64,000 bases of DNA from an uncultured Bacteroidota bacterium (GTDB taxonomy: Bacteria > Bacteroidota > Bacteroidia > Flavobacteriales > Flavobacteriaceae). Each line of letters opens with the position of its first letter. Within the stretch, counting starts at the first letter, position 1. Below, piece after piece: positions 1 to 7,585 of this stretch. The DNA lies in contig CACCYT010000001.1 of the NCBI GenBank assembly GCA_902550325.1, positions 109,174 to 173,173 on the forward strand, given 5' to 3'. The position numbers and the translations under genes are program-made. The notes under the pieces were generated by a model. It had not been told where the DNA came from. It did no database searches and saw nothing but the letters and a program-made list of their open reading frames with translations.

Positions 1-692
1 GAGATTTAGGTTTAGAAATACCAACTGAGGAGGTTCCTCTCAATCAAAAAATAATGGTTGAGATGGCCAAAAAGGCTCGAAAACCAGTGATAGTAGCTAC
101 TCAGATGATGGAGTCAATGATTGACAATTTAACACCATCAAGAGCAGAAGTTAATGATGTTGCAAATTCTGTTATGGATGGGGCAGATTGCATCATGCTT
201 TCAGCTGAAACGTCTGTTGGTAAATACCCTTGTGAGGTTGTTAGAAAGATTGGTAAAATTATATCTAGCGTTGAAAATGCAGAGTTTGGTTTAACACAAG
301 CCAGTTCAGTAAGCATCAATAAAGATCGACTAATTACAAACTCCATTTGCTATCACGCGGCATTGCTAGCAGATAGAATTAAAGCATCTGCAGTTTGTAC
401 TTTAACAAATAGTGGATATACAGGTTGGGAGATATCTTCATACAGGCCAAAAGCTCTCGTGCTTGTATTTACTTCAAATATTAGAATTTTATCTCAACTC
501 AATCTTCTTTGGGGTGTTAAGTGTATATTTTATGACAAACTTGAAAGTACAGATAAAACAGTTGAAGATGTTAATGAGCTGGCTCAGCAAAAGAGGTACA
601 TAAAAAAGGGAGATTTTGTAATTAATTTAGCAGCAATGCCAATTAAGGAAAAGGGCCAGGTCAATACTTTGAGAATCACCAAGGTTGAATAA
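1..692 (+). CDS. pyk: Pyruvate kinase, C-terminal part (5' end outside window)
   Basis: Glycolytic enzyme that converts phosphoenolpyruvate and ADP to pyruvate and ATP in the cytoplasm. The reading frame is open from base 3, so the gene starts upstream of the window. The first visible residues (DLGLEIP) match the conserved RGDLGVEIP segment. They are followed by KPVIVATQMMESM and the NDVANSVMDGADCIMLSAET block of the catalytic barrel, and then by a C-terminal domain of about 120 residues ending near the tag-like TLRITKVE. The stop lies 3 nt before rbfA, so the two genes are probably co-transcribed. Family assignment is very secure; only the N-terminus is missing. Confidence 0.97.
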   Translation, partial: DLGLEIPTEEVPLNQKIMVEMAKKARKPVIVATQMMESMIDNLTPSRAEVNDVANSVMDGADCIMLSAETSVGKYPCEVVRKIGKIISSVENAEFGLTQASSVSINKDRLITNSICYHAALLADRIKASAVCTLTNSGYTGWEISSYRPKALVLVFTSNIRILSQLNLLWGVKCIFYDKLESTDKTVEDVNELAQQKRYIKKGDFVINLAAMPIKEKGQVNTLRITKVE

Positions 693-695
693 ATC

Positions 696-1058
696 ATGGA
701 TTCTCAAAGACAAAAGAAGGTTTCAACTCTTATAAAAAAAGATATAGCCAAGATAATAGATTCTGTTTTGAGAAACAGAGCCTTTCAGGGTGTTTTGGTT
801 TCGGTTACTAATGTTAAAACAACTCCGGACCTTGGTCAGTGTAAAATTTTTTTAAGCGTTTTCCCATCCAGAAAAACAACTGATATTATTAATTTCTTAG
901 GTAATAATAAATTTGAGATCAAGCAAAAATTTATTTCGCTGGTAAAAGCTCAGCTTAGAGTTATGCCTGAAATTGAGTTTTTGATAGATGATTCACTGGA
1001 TTATATCGAGGGTATTGAGAATGCACTCAAAAATGGTGGAGAAAATCCAATCAAATAA
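696..1058 (+). CDS. rbfA: Ribosome-binding factor A
   Basis: Small cytoplasmic factor that binds the 30S subunit and helps mature the 5' end of 16S rRNA. The 120-residue length is normal for the family. The N-terminal helix (RQKKVSTLIKKDIAKII) and the central segment VSVTNVKTTPDLGQCKIFLSVFP match the conserved KH-like fold, where VTxVxxSxDLxxAxVyvs is usual. Start ATG lies 3 nt after the pyruvate kinase stop, and the next gene begins 5 nt after this stop, so it sits in a tight rightward run with a FtsX-type permease gene. rbfA followed by a LolC/E-like permease is a common arrangement in flavobacteria as I know it. Confidence 0.92.
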   Translation: MDSQRQKKVSTLIKKDIAKIIDSVLRNRAFQGVLVSVTNVKTTPDLGQCKIFLSVFPSRKTTDIINFLGNNKFEIKQKFISLVKAQLRVMPEIEFLIDDSLDYIEGIENALKNGGENPIK

Positions 1059-1063
1059 TAATT

Positions 1064-2248
1064 ATGAAATCTACAGACTTCATTGCGCTGAAATATTTTT
1101 TTTCTAAAAAAAATTATAGTATTGTTTACATAATTTCTATTTTCTCTGTTTTAGTACTTTCTATAGCCAACTTCTCTTTCTTAACCATCTTGTCCGTATT
1201 TTCTGGCTTGGAGGAGTATTCCCTTTCATTTTCTAAATCATTTGACCCAGATATCAAATTAAAGTCTGCAACTGGAAATAGATTAGAAATGACAGAAAAT
1301 GATATTCAGTTAATTAAAGAAATTGAAGGGGTAGTAAGTGTTTCAAAAACAATTTTTGGTAAAGCGGTAATTCAAAATGGTGAGAAAACCGAATTCGCAG
1401 AGATCTTAGGCGTTGATGATGAGTTCAACAATGTGATATTGATTGATTCAATAATGGAAGTTGGCACTTTTTCAAAACCAGATAACTATACTTCTTTTAC
1501 AAGCAGCTCCATATCACAAAAACTAGATTTAACTTTATACAGCGCATCTGGTCAATATTTTGTTAATACACTTTCAGATGATTACGTGAACTTTTTTATT
1601 CAGCCTTTTAATAGTTCTGAAACATTAATTTCTAATGGTGTTTTTAGGACCAGAAATGATGATAATGAAAATAAAGTTATAGTAAGCCTTCCAATTGCTT
1701 CAAAATTATTTGGGTTTGAAAAAGATAATTACAGTGAGCTTTTGATAAAAACTAGCGGCGAATTATATGCCACAAAAGAGAATATAAAAAGATTATTCCC
1801 TAAACTTAGTGTATTAACGCATAAAGAACAAAATGAAACACTCTATAAAATAATGCAATCTGAAAGGTTGGTAATAATAGCAATCATGTTTTTTATTGTT
1901 TTGGTTTCCGCCTTTAATGTTATAGCTACCGTTTCAATGCTAATCATTGAAAAAGAGGCAAATATTAAAACTCTTAAAGCGCTTGGAATGAACACAAAAG
2001 AAATTTTTCAATTATTTTTCAAGCATGGACTACTAATTAATTTAAGCGGCTTAATAATTGGTCTTATTCTGTCAATTGTTCTAATTTATATACAAATTAA
2101 TTTTTCGATAATTTCAATTCCAGGTCTTGATGTTCCTTATCCGGTTTCATTAAAAGCAGGTAATATTGGGGTTTTAATGATCTCTGCCTTTTTTATTGCT
2201 GTTTTTTCATCTTACCTGGGAGCACTTGCCTCCAAAAAAATCAGTTAA
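1064..2248 (+). CDS. FtsX/LolC-E-family ABC transporter permease
   Basis: Inner-membrane permease of the lipoprotein-releasing/MacB type. Residues about 18-45 form the first membrane segment. A large periplasmic region (about 46-265) follows, then three C-terminal membrane segments (about 268-292, 318-342, 362-388). The conserved FtsX loop KEANIKTLKALGMNTKEIFQLF follows the second segment, as in LolC/LolE, which moves lipoproteins from the inner membrane toward the outer membrane. The partner ATPase is not in the window. The 394-residue length is usual for the family. The gene ends convergently with dusB, overlapping it by 8 nt. Substrate is inferred from family only. Confidence 0.8.
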   Translation: MKSTDFIALKYFFSKKNYSIVYIISIFSVLVLSIANFSFLTILSVFSGLEEYSLSFSKSFDPDIKLKSATGNRLEMTENDIQLIKEIEGVVSVSKTIFGKAVIQNGEKTEFAEILGVDDEFNNVILIDSIMEVGTFSKPDNYTSFTSSSISQKLDLTLYSASGQYFVNTLSDDYVNFFIQPFNSSETLISNGVFRTRNDDNENKVIVSLPIASKLFGFEKDNYSELLIKTSGELYATKENIKRLFPKLSVLTHKEQNETLYKIMQSERLVIIAIMFFIVLVSAFNVIATVSMLIIEKEANIKTLKALGMNTKEIFQLFFKHGLLINLSGLIIGLILSIVLIYIQINFSIISIPGLDVPYPVSLKAGNIGVLMISAFFIAVFSSYLGALASKKIS

Positions 2249-3242
2249 GAACTGGCTCAGAATTAAATTGTTTTTTTAAATCACTGAATAAAAGTAGAAG
2301 CTCATCAGAACAATCTGTTGTTACCATAATATTTCGATATTTTTTAAAATCGGGGATTCCCCTAAAGTAATTTGAATAGTGTCTTCTGGTTTCTAAAACC
2401 CCCAACTTTTCACCCTTCCAATCAATTGACATTAATAGATGCTTTTCTGCCATTCTAATTCTTTCAGAAATTGTAGGGGGCTGCATATGTGTACCTGTTT
2501 TAAAGTAGTGTTTAACATGATTGAAAAACCACGGATTACCAATTGATGCCCTCCCAATCATAGCGCCATCTAGACCATATTTGTCTCTCATCTCTAAAGC
2601 TCTTTCAGGTGAGTTTACGTCTCCGTTTCCAAATACTGGTATTTTCATCCTTTGGTTATTTTTGACTTCTGAAATTAATTTCCAGTTGGCATTGCCTTTA
2701 TACATTTGAGCGCGGGTTCTTCCGTGTATAGCTATAGCTTTGGCTCCGGCATCTTGAATTCTCTCCGCCACTTCAACTATCTTAATTGATGATTCGTCCC
2801 ATCCTAATCTAGTTTTAACAGTTACTGGGAGTCTAGTTCTTTTTGCCATTTCTCTAGTTAACATTTCCATTTTGTTGATATCCTTTAGAATTCCTGCACC
2901 CGCTCCTTTACATACCACCTTTTTTACTGGACACCCAAAGTTTATATCAATGATATCCGGGTTTGTTTTCTCAACAATATCAATGGCTTTGAGCATTGAA
3001 TCTAAATTAGATCCAAAGATTTGAATTCCCACCGGCCTCTCCTTCTCATAAATATCTAATTTCATAACGCTTTTTACAGCATCCCTGATTAAACCTTCGC
3101 TTGAAATGAATTCAGTATAGACAACATCTGCTCCATTTTCTTTACATAGAGCTCTAAATGGGGGGTCACTTACATCTTCCATTGGTGCAAGTAATAGTGG
3201 GAAACTACCTAATTCTATGTCTCCTATTTTAACCATTTTCAT
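2241..3242 (-). CDS. dusB: tRNA-dihydrouridine synthase (DusB-like)
   Basis: FMN-dependent enzyme that reduces uridines in the D-loop of tRNA. Seen: LLAPMEDVSDPPFR at residues 17-30 (FMN site), the DINFGCPVKKVVCKGAGAG block at 99-117 with the likely catalytic Cys104, HGRTRAQMYKG, and the phosphate-binding GLDGAMIGRASIGNPWFF. The 333 residues match full-length DusB. Two ATGs are possible, at 3242 and 3236. A -7 box on this strand (3244-3251) ends only 1 nt before the first, so a leaderless message would begin about at the second, which makes the start at 3236 attractive. It converges with the FtsX-type gene downstream. Confidence 0.93.
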   Translation of the reverse strand: MKMVKIGDIELGSFPLLLAPMEDVSDPPFRALCKENGADVVYTEFISSEGLIRDAVKSVMKLDIYEKERPVGIQIFGSNLDSMLKAIDIVEKTNPDIIDINFGCPVKKVVCKGAGAGILKDINKMEMLTREMAKRTRLPVTVKTRLGWDESSIKIVEVAERIQDAGAKAIAIHGRTRAQMYKGNANWKLISEVKNNQRMKIPVFGNGDVNSPERALEMRDKYGLDGAMIGRASIGNPWFFNHVKHYFKTGTHMQPPTISERIRMAEKHLLMSIDWKGEKLGVLETRRHYSNYFRGIPDFKKYRNIMVTTDCSDELLLLFSDLKKQFNSEPVLN

Positions 3243-3243
3243 G

Positions 3244-3251
3244 CAAATTTA
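3244..3251 (-). promoter_or_regulatory. -7 promoter box for dusB
   Basis: On the minus strand the sequence reads TAAATTTG, an exact match to the Bacteroidota -7 consensus TAnnTTTG. It lies 1 nt from the first ATG of dusB and 7 nt from the second. No convincing -33 TTG is visible. With a start site a few bases downstream of the box the mRNA would have no leader. Confidence 0.6.
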
Positions 3252-3289
3252 AACTAATATCTTTTAGACTATAAAGGGATTAATTAATT

Positions 3290-3297
3290 TATATTTG
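3290..3297 (+). promoter_or_regulatory. -7 promoter box for lepA
   Basis: TATATTTG matches TAnnTTTG exactly and lies 9 nt before the lepA ATG at 3307, so at most a very short leader is possible. It faces away from the dusB promoter box 40 nt to the left. No clear -33 element is seen. Confidence 0.6.
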
Positions 3298-3306
3298 TAG
3301 GGTTCA

Positions 3307-5103
3307 ATGAGTTTGATAAGAAATTTTTGCATTATTGCGCATATAGATCATGGAAAAAGCACTCTTGCTGACCGGCTTCTTGACATAACTGGAACAATCT
3401 CTGACAGAGACAAACAAGATCAGTTGCTTGATGACATGGATCTTGAAAGAGAAAGGGGAATTACAATAAAATCTCATGCAATTCAAATGAATTACGAGCA
3501 TGAAGATAAGACCTACGTACTTAATTTGATTGATACACCTGGGCACGTTGATTTTTCATATGAGGTTTCTAGGTCCATCGCTGCCTGTGAAGGAGCATTG
3601 CTAATTGTAGATGCTGCTCAAAGTATTCAAGCGCAAACAATTTCAAATCTATACTTAGCACTAGAAAATGACTTAGAAATTATTCCTATTCTTAACAAAA
3701 TAGATTTGCCATCTGCAAAGCCAGATGAGGTTTCTGATGATATTGTTGATTTGCTTGGCTGTAAGCTTGAGGAAATAATAAGGGTTTCCGCAAAAACTGG
3801 GGAAGGGGTAAGTTCTATCTTGGAAGAAATAGTTAACAGAGTGCCTGCTCCAAAAAAATCAAGCAATGAGGAATTAAAGGCTTTAATTTTTGATTCTGTA
3901 TATAATCCTTTCAGAGGAATTGAAATTTATTTTAGGGTTTTCTCTGGAAAGATTAAAAAGGGGCAAGAAATTAAGTTTTTGGCAACAAATAAAAAATATT
4001 TTGCAGATGAGGTTGGTACGCTGAGCTTAAAACAAATCCCAAAGAATGAGATAGGTTGTGGAGACGTAGGCTATTTAATTACTGGGATTAAAAATGCCAA
4101 AGAAGTGAAGGTTGGAGATACAATTGTTGACTCCAAGGCAAATGAAACTTCGGCTGTCTCTGGTTTTGAGGAAGTTAAGCCTATGGTGTTTGCTGGTATA
4201 TACCCTGTTGACACTGACGACTATGAAGATCTTCGTTCTTCAATCGAAAAGCTTCAATTAAATGATGCGTCTTTGGTTTTTAGCCCTGAAAACTCTTCTG
4301 CACTAGGGTTTGGGTTTAGGTGTGGTTTTCTAGGAATGCTTCACTTAGAAATTATTCAAGAAAGGCTTGAAAGGGAGTTCAACATGTCTGTAATAACAAC
4401 TGTTCCAAATGTTTCTTATCACGCTTTCACAAAAAAAGATAGCAACAATGCATTAATTGTAAATACTCCTTCGGATCTACCTGAGCCCACCTACCTTGAT
4501 CGTGTTGAAGAACCTTATATCAATGCCTCTATAATAACAAAAGCAGATTTTGTTGGGCCAGTAATGAGCCTTTGTATTGAAAAAAGAGGAATACTTAAAA
4601 ACCAGACCTATTTAACAACTCAAAGGGTAGAGCTTATTTTTGATATGCCTTTGGCGGAAATTGTTTTTGATTTTTATGACCGACTTAAATCTATTTCAAA
4701 AGGTTATGCCTCTTTTGATTACAGTCCAATTGGATTTATGCAATCAAAGCTTATTAAACTTGATATACTCCTAAACGGAAATCCAGTTGATGCATTGTCA
4801 GCCCTGATTCATTTTGACAACGCATACTCTATGGGGAAAAAAATTTGTGAGAAGCTTAAAGAGCTTATACCGAGGCAACAGTTTGACATTCCAATTCAGG
4901 CTGCAATAGGTGCAAAAATCATTTCTAGGGAAACTGTTAAAGCTGTAAGAAAAGATGTTACTGCAAAATGTTACGGAGGTGATATTACAAGAAAAAGAAA
5001 GCTTCTTGAAAATCAGAAAAAAGGAAAAAAGAAAATGAGACAAATTGGTAATGTTGAAATCCCACAACAGGCTTTTATGGCTGTACTAAAATTAAATGAT
5101 TAA
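3307..5103 (+). CDS. lepA: Elongation factor 4 (LepA), ribosomal back-translocase
   Basis: Translational GTPase that acts on stalled or late-assembling ribosomes. The G-domain motifs are intact: AHIDHGKST (residues 11-19), [17 protein letters not shown] and NKIDLP. The family-specific C-terminal domain is complete, including [26 protein letters not shown], which is diagnostic of LepA rather than EF-G. At 598 residues the length is exactly that expected. It has its own -7 box just upstream and is divergent from dusB. Very secure. Confidence 0.98.
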   Translation: MSLIRNFCIIAHIDHGKSTLADRLLDITGTISDRDKQDQLLDDMDLERERGITIKSHAIQMNYEHEDKTYVLNLIDTPGHVDFSYEVSRSIAACEGALLIVDAAQSIQAQTISNLYLALENDLEIIPILNKIDLPSAKPDEVSDDIVDLLGCKLEEIIRVSAKTGEGVSSILEEIVNRVPAPKKSSNEELKALIFDSVYNPFRGIEIYFRVFSGKIKKGQEIKFLATNKKYFADEVGTLSLKQIPKNEIGCGDVGYLITGIKNAKEVKVGDTIVDSKANETSAVSGFEEVKPMVFAGIYPVDTDDYEDLRSSIEKLQLNDASLVFSPENSSALGFGFRCGFLGMLHLEIIQERLEREFNMSVITTVPNVSYHAFTKKDSNNALIVNTPSDLPEPTYLDRVEEPYINASIITKADFVGPVMSLCIEKRGILKNQTYLTTQRVELIFDMPLAEIVFDFYDRLKSISKGYASFDYSPIGFMQSKLIKLDILLNGNPVDALSALIHFDNAYSMGKKICEKLKELIPRQQFDIPIQAAIGAKIISRETVKAVRKDVTAKCYGGDITRKRKLLENQKKGKKKMRQIGNVEIPQQAFMAVLKLND

Positions 5104-5127
5104 CTTTAAATTGATTTAATTTTTTTT

Positions 5128-5610
5128 TTGAAAAATCTACTCTTTTTATTAGCCTTTGTGTTTTCTTTTAATACTTATGCACAAGTTGAAACCAAAGAGT
5201 TTCAGGATGGGTATCTAAGAGGCTATAAGAAGGCTTATTTAAAAAAAAATAGAGTGGATTTTAATGGCACACTAAATTTCAAAGATGTTTATTCGTGGAT
5301 CGAAATTAACAGTTTTCTCCATGGCAATTCTTATAATAATGAGATGAAGCAAAAAAACTATGAGAGGGGTTATTATAGTGGTTATTACAAAGTTTGTGGG
5401 TGTTTTTGTGATTTAAGTTATGGTTTAGGAGTGCGAAGAGACCTTAGGGCTTATGAAAAGATTAATAAAAACATATCTAAATATCGAAAAAAAATAAGCA
5501 ATTTAAAGGATAAGTTTGCAAAGACAAAACAAAACAGCTTATTGCTTGAAATTGATGAAAATCAAGAAACCATAAGATTAATTATGGCTTCGTGTAATGA
5601 GTTCTTATAG
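5128..5610 (+). CDS. Exported protein of unknown function
   Basis: A 160-residue protein I do not recognise. It begins at a TTG codon with a clean Sec signal peptide (KNLLFLLAFVFSFNTYAQ, cleavage likely after residue 18 or 19). The mature part carries aromatic- and Gly-rich stretches with spaced YxxGY patterns (DGYLRGYKKAY, ERGYYSGYYK), a Cys cluster CGCFC near residues 90-94, and a C-terminal helical region from about 110 onward that looks like a short coiled coil. The start sits 24 nt after lepA and the stop 21 nt before a lipoprotein gene, so it may belong to a run of exported proteins reaching 7565. No function is proposed. Confidence 0.7.
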   Translation: MKNLLFLLAFVFSFNTYAQVETKEFQDGYLRGYKKAYLKKNRVDFNGTLNFKDVYSWIEINSFLHGNSYNNEMKQKNYERGYYSGYYKVCGCFCDLSYGLGVRRDLRAYEKINKNISKYRKKISNLKDKFAKTKQNSLLLEIDENQETIRLIMASCNEFL

Positions 5611-5631
5611 AAATTTTTAAAACAATTTGAA

Positions 5632-6429
5632 ATGAAAAAACTACTCTTATTATTTTTTATTTTACTCTTTTTTTCCTGCACTGCTGAAAACAATGATGGC
5701 TCAGACGTTGAAAATGATCCCACAAATGACTTAACAATTCCATTAAGCCTATATCAAAAAATATATAAAACAACCAGTGATATTTATATTGAGGGTGGGT
5801 ATGTTTACATAAACACTAATGGAGTGCCCGATCACAAAAGCCCTTATTTTTTAGGAACAGAATGGGAGACCCAACAATACGCAGCCTATGATGGTTCAAA
5901 CCCTTTTGTAACAAATTTTAATTTAAATCCCAATAGGATTTCCGCTTTGTCTTTAACTTTTAAAATACCCATTAGTCCTAGAAAAGGAAATGGAAATAAC
6001 CCAACAAGGATGGGTGAAATTGGCGTTTCTTTAAATGGTGTCCCTTTCTATAATCAATACGCTGGTATGAATCAGCCGTTAACAAGAGAGGTTAACTCAT
6101 TTGACCAATACAATGGGCACCCTGCTCCTATGGGGCCTGGCCAAGAAAATGGTACGAGCGGACGTTATCATTATCACATGGAGCCTTTCTGGCTCACTCA
6201 AAATCATGGCAAGAATGGTCTTATTGGCTTTCTTTTAGATGGCTTTCCAGTGTACGGCCCCCAAGAAAGTGGTAGAACAATTAATAGCTCTGACTTAGAC
6301 GATTACCATGGTCATAGCCACGCAACATCTGATTTTCCAGATGGGATATATCACTATCACACAACTGCAGATGATCCATATTTAAATGGAAGTGGATACT
6401 ATGGAACGCCTGGGACTGTTAGCCAGTAG
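5632..6429 (+). CDS. YHYH-domain lipoprotein
   Basis: Lipoprotein with signal and lipobox (LLFFSC, Cys16), so anchored in a membrane facing the periplasm or the surface. The mature part contains two YHYH motifs (residues 179-182 and 240-243), DGFPVYGP (203-210) and the His-rich segment YHGHSHA between them, which together mark the YHYH domain family. The family's biochemical role is not established as far as I know. The clustered histidines would suit metal binding, and a SCO copper chaperone lies two genes downstream; that link is inference. Its 3' end overlaps the next gene by about 29-44 nt depending on that gene's start. Confidence 0.85.
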   Translation: MKKLLLLFFILLFFSCTAENNDGSDVENDPTNDLTIPLSLYQKIYKTTSDIYIEGGYVYINTNGVPDHKSPYFLGTEWETQQYAAYDGSNPFVTNFNLNPNRISALSLTFKIPISPRKGNGNNPTRMGEIGVSLNGVPFYNQYAGMNQPLTREVNSFDQYNGHPAPMGPGQENGTSGRYHYHMEPFWLTQNHGKNGLIGFLLDGFPVYGPQESGRTINSSDLDDYHGHSHATSDFPDGIYHYHTTADDPYLNGSGYYGTPGTVSQ

Positions 6430-6958
6430 TTTATTAATTATGATTGTGCTTAGCTCATGTAGCGGCAACCATTCATTTATTAAAAAAAACTCTGAAAATC
6501 TTGATTTAAGCAAAAGAATTGTTGAGTTCAATCAAAGTGCATACACGGGTTTTGTATATGACACATTTGATAATGGTGATACGATTTCTGTAGAGTTTTA
6601 TAAGCTTGGGCTAAAACATGGAAATTGGAAGAAATTTTATATTGGTGGTTCTTTAAAAGAAGTAAGGGTTTTTAACAACGGGAAAAAAGAAGGGAAATAT
6701 GAGGGTTTTTACAACGATGGCAGTAAAAATTTTTCTTTTAATTTTTACAATGATGAATACCACGGAACCAACAGGATATGGGCTAAAAACGGACAGTTGA
6801 TTGAAGAATTAAATTATTTGAACGGCTATGAAAATGGCAGTCAAAAAGTTTGGTATTTGAATGGAAAAATAAAGTCAAATTATGTTATAAAAAATAACCG
6901 AAGATTTGGATTACTAGGAACAAAAAATTGTATTAATACAGGTGAAGAAGTTTTTTAA
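6401..6958 (+). CDS. MORN-repeat (YwqK-like) lipoprotein
   Basis: Small exported lipoprotein. The start at 6401 gives a compact lipoprotein signal (MERLGLLASSLLIMIVLSSC); an in-frame ATG at 6386 would add five charged residues before it and is less likely. The mature part has at least five repeats of the GxWKxFYxxGxLKEVxxYxxGKKEG type (HGNWKKFYIGGSLKEVRVF, EGKYEGFYNDGS, HGTNRIWAKNGQLIEEL, NGSQKVWYLNGKIKSNY), the pattern databases call MORN_2 or YwqK. Despite the family label toxin-antitoxin component, no toxin partner is visible here. It overlaps both neighbours, which implies translational coupling. Confidence 0.8.
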   Translation: MERLGLLASSLLIMIVLSSCSGNHSFIKKNSENLDLSKRIVEFNQSAYTGFVYDTFDNGDTISVEFYKLGLKHGNWKKFYIGGSLKEVRVFNNGKKEGKYEGFYNDGSKNFSFNFYNDEYHGTNRIWAKNGQLIEELNYLNGYENGSQKVWYLNGKIKSNYVIKNNRRFGLLGTKNCINTGEEVF

Positions 6959-7565
6959 ATTATTTTTGATAGCTTATTTTTTTATTACTTGCTCTAAACA
7001 AAAAGAAGCTTTGCCTTTTTATAACTCTCCTGATTTTACACCAATATTTGAAAAACCAAAAAAAGACTCTCACACTATAAATAGTTTTGTTTTTACGAAT
7101 CAAAAAAACGAAGATTTTGGAAGTAAAGATTTAATTGGGAAAATTCATGTAGCAAATTTCATTTTTACATCTTGCACGAATATTTGTCCTATAATGACTA
7201 CCAATATGACAAAAGTTGAAGGTGAATTTGCAAACGACAAAGATGTTGAACTTGTCTCTTTTACGGTCACACCATGGATTGATAACCCCGAGCTTTTAAA
7301 AAGGTATAAGAAAGATTTTACTTTAAATTCTAATAACTGGACCTTCCTTACGGGTGATAAAAACAAAATATACAAACTTGCAAGAGAGTCTTATTTTGCA
7401 GAAGAAGAAATCGGCTTTACCAAAGATAGTTCTGACTTTTTACATACAGAGCATTTTTTACTCATTGATAAAAAGATGCATATCCGTGGCATTTACAATG
7501 GAACGCTAAAACTTGAAATGTCCCAAATTATTAAAGACATCCAAACTTTAAAAGAGCTTGGTTAA
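6942..7565 (+). CDS. SCO1/SenC-family copper chaperone lipoprotein
   Basis: Thioredoxin-fold protein that delivers copper to the CuA site of cytochrome c oxidase or acts as a thiol reductase at the membrane. GTG start overlaps the previous gene by 17 nt. Lipobox FFITC gives Cys17. The copper-binding CxxxC is present (SCTNICP, Cys78 and Cys82), as is the distal His region FLHTEHFLLID (His168/His171). The 207-residue length fits. Together with the His-rich YHYH lipoprotein and the MORN protein it forms an overlapping three-gene unit, suggesting a shared periplasmic metal-handling role (inference). Confidence 0.88.
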   Translation: MKKFFKLFLIAYFFITCSKQKEALPFYNSPDFTPIFEKPKKDSHTINSFVFTNQKNEDFGSKDLIGKIHVANFIFTSCTNICPIMTTNMTKVEGEFANDKDVELVSFTVTPWIDNPELLKRYKKDFTLNSNNWTFLTGDKNKIYKLARESYFAEEEIGFTKDSSDFLHTEHFLLIDKKMHIRGIYNGTLKLEMSQIIKDIQTLKELG

Positions 7566-7585
7566 TTTTTTAAATCTCTTTTACA

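Noticed and set aside
6401-6958. YwqK gene as the antitoxin of a toxin-antitoxin pair
   Set aside because: The product is an exported lipoprotein of MORN-type repeats and no toxin gene is adjacent; the family label is misleading here.
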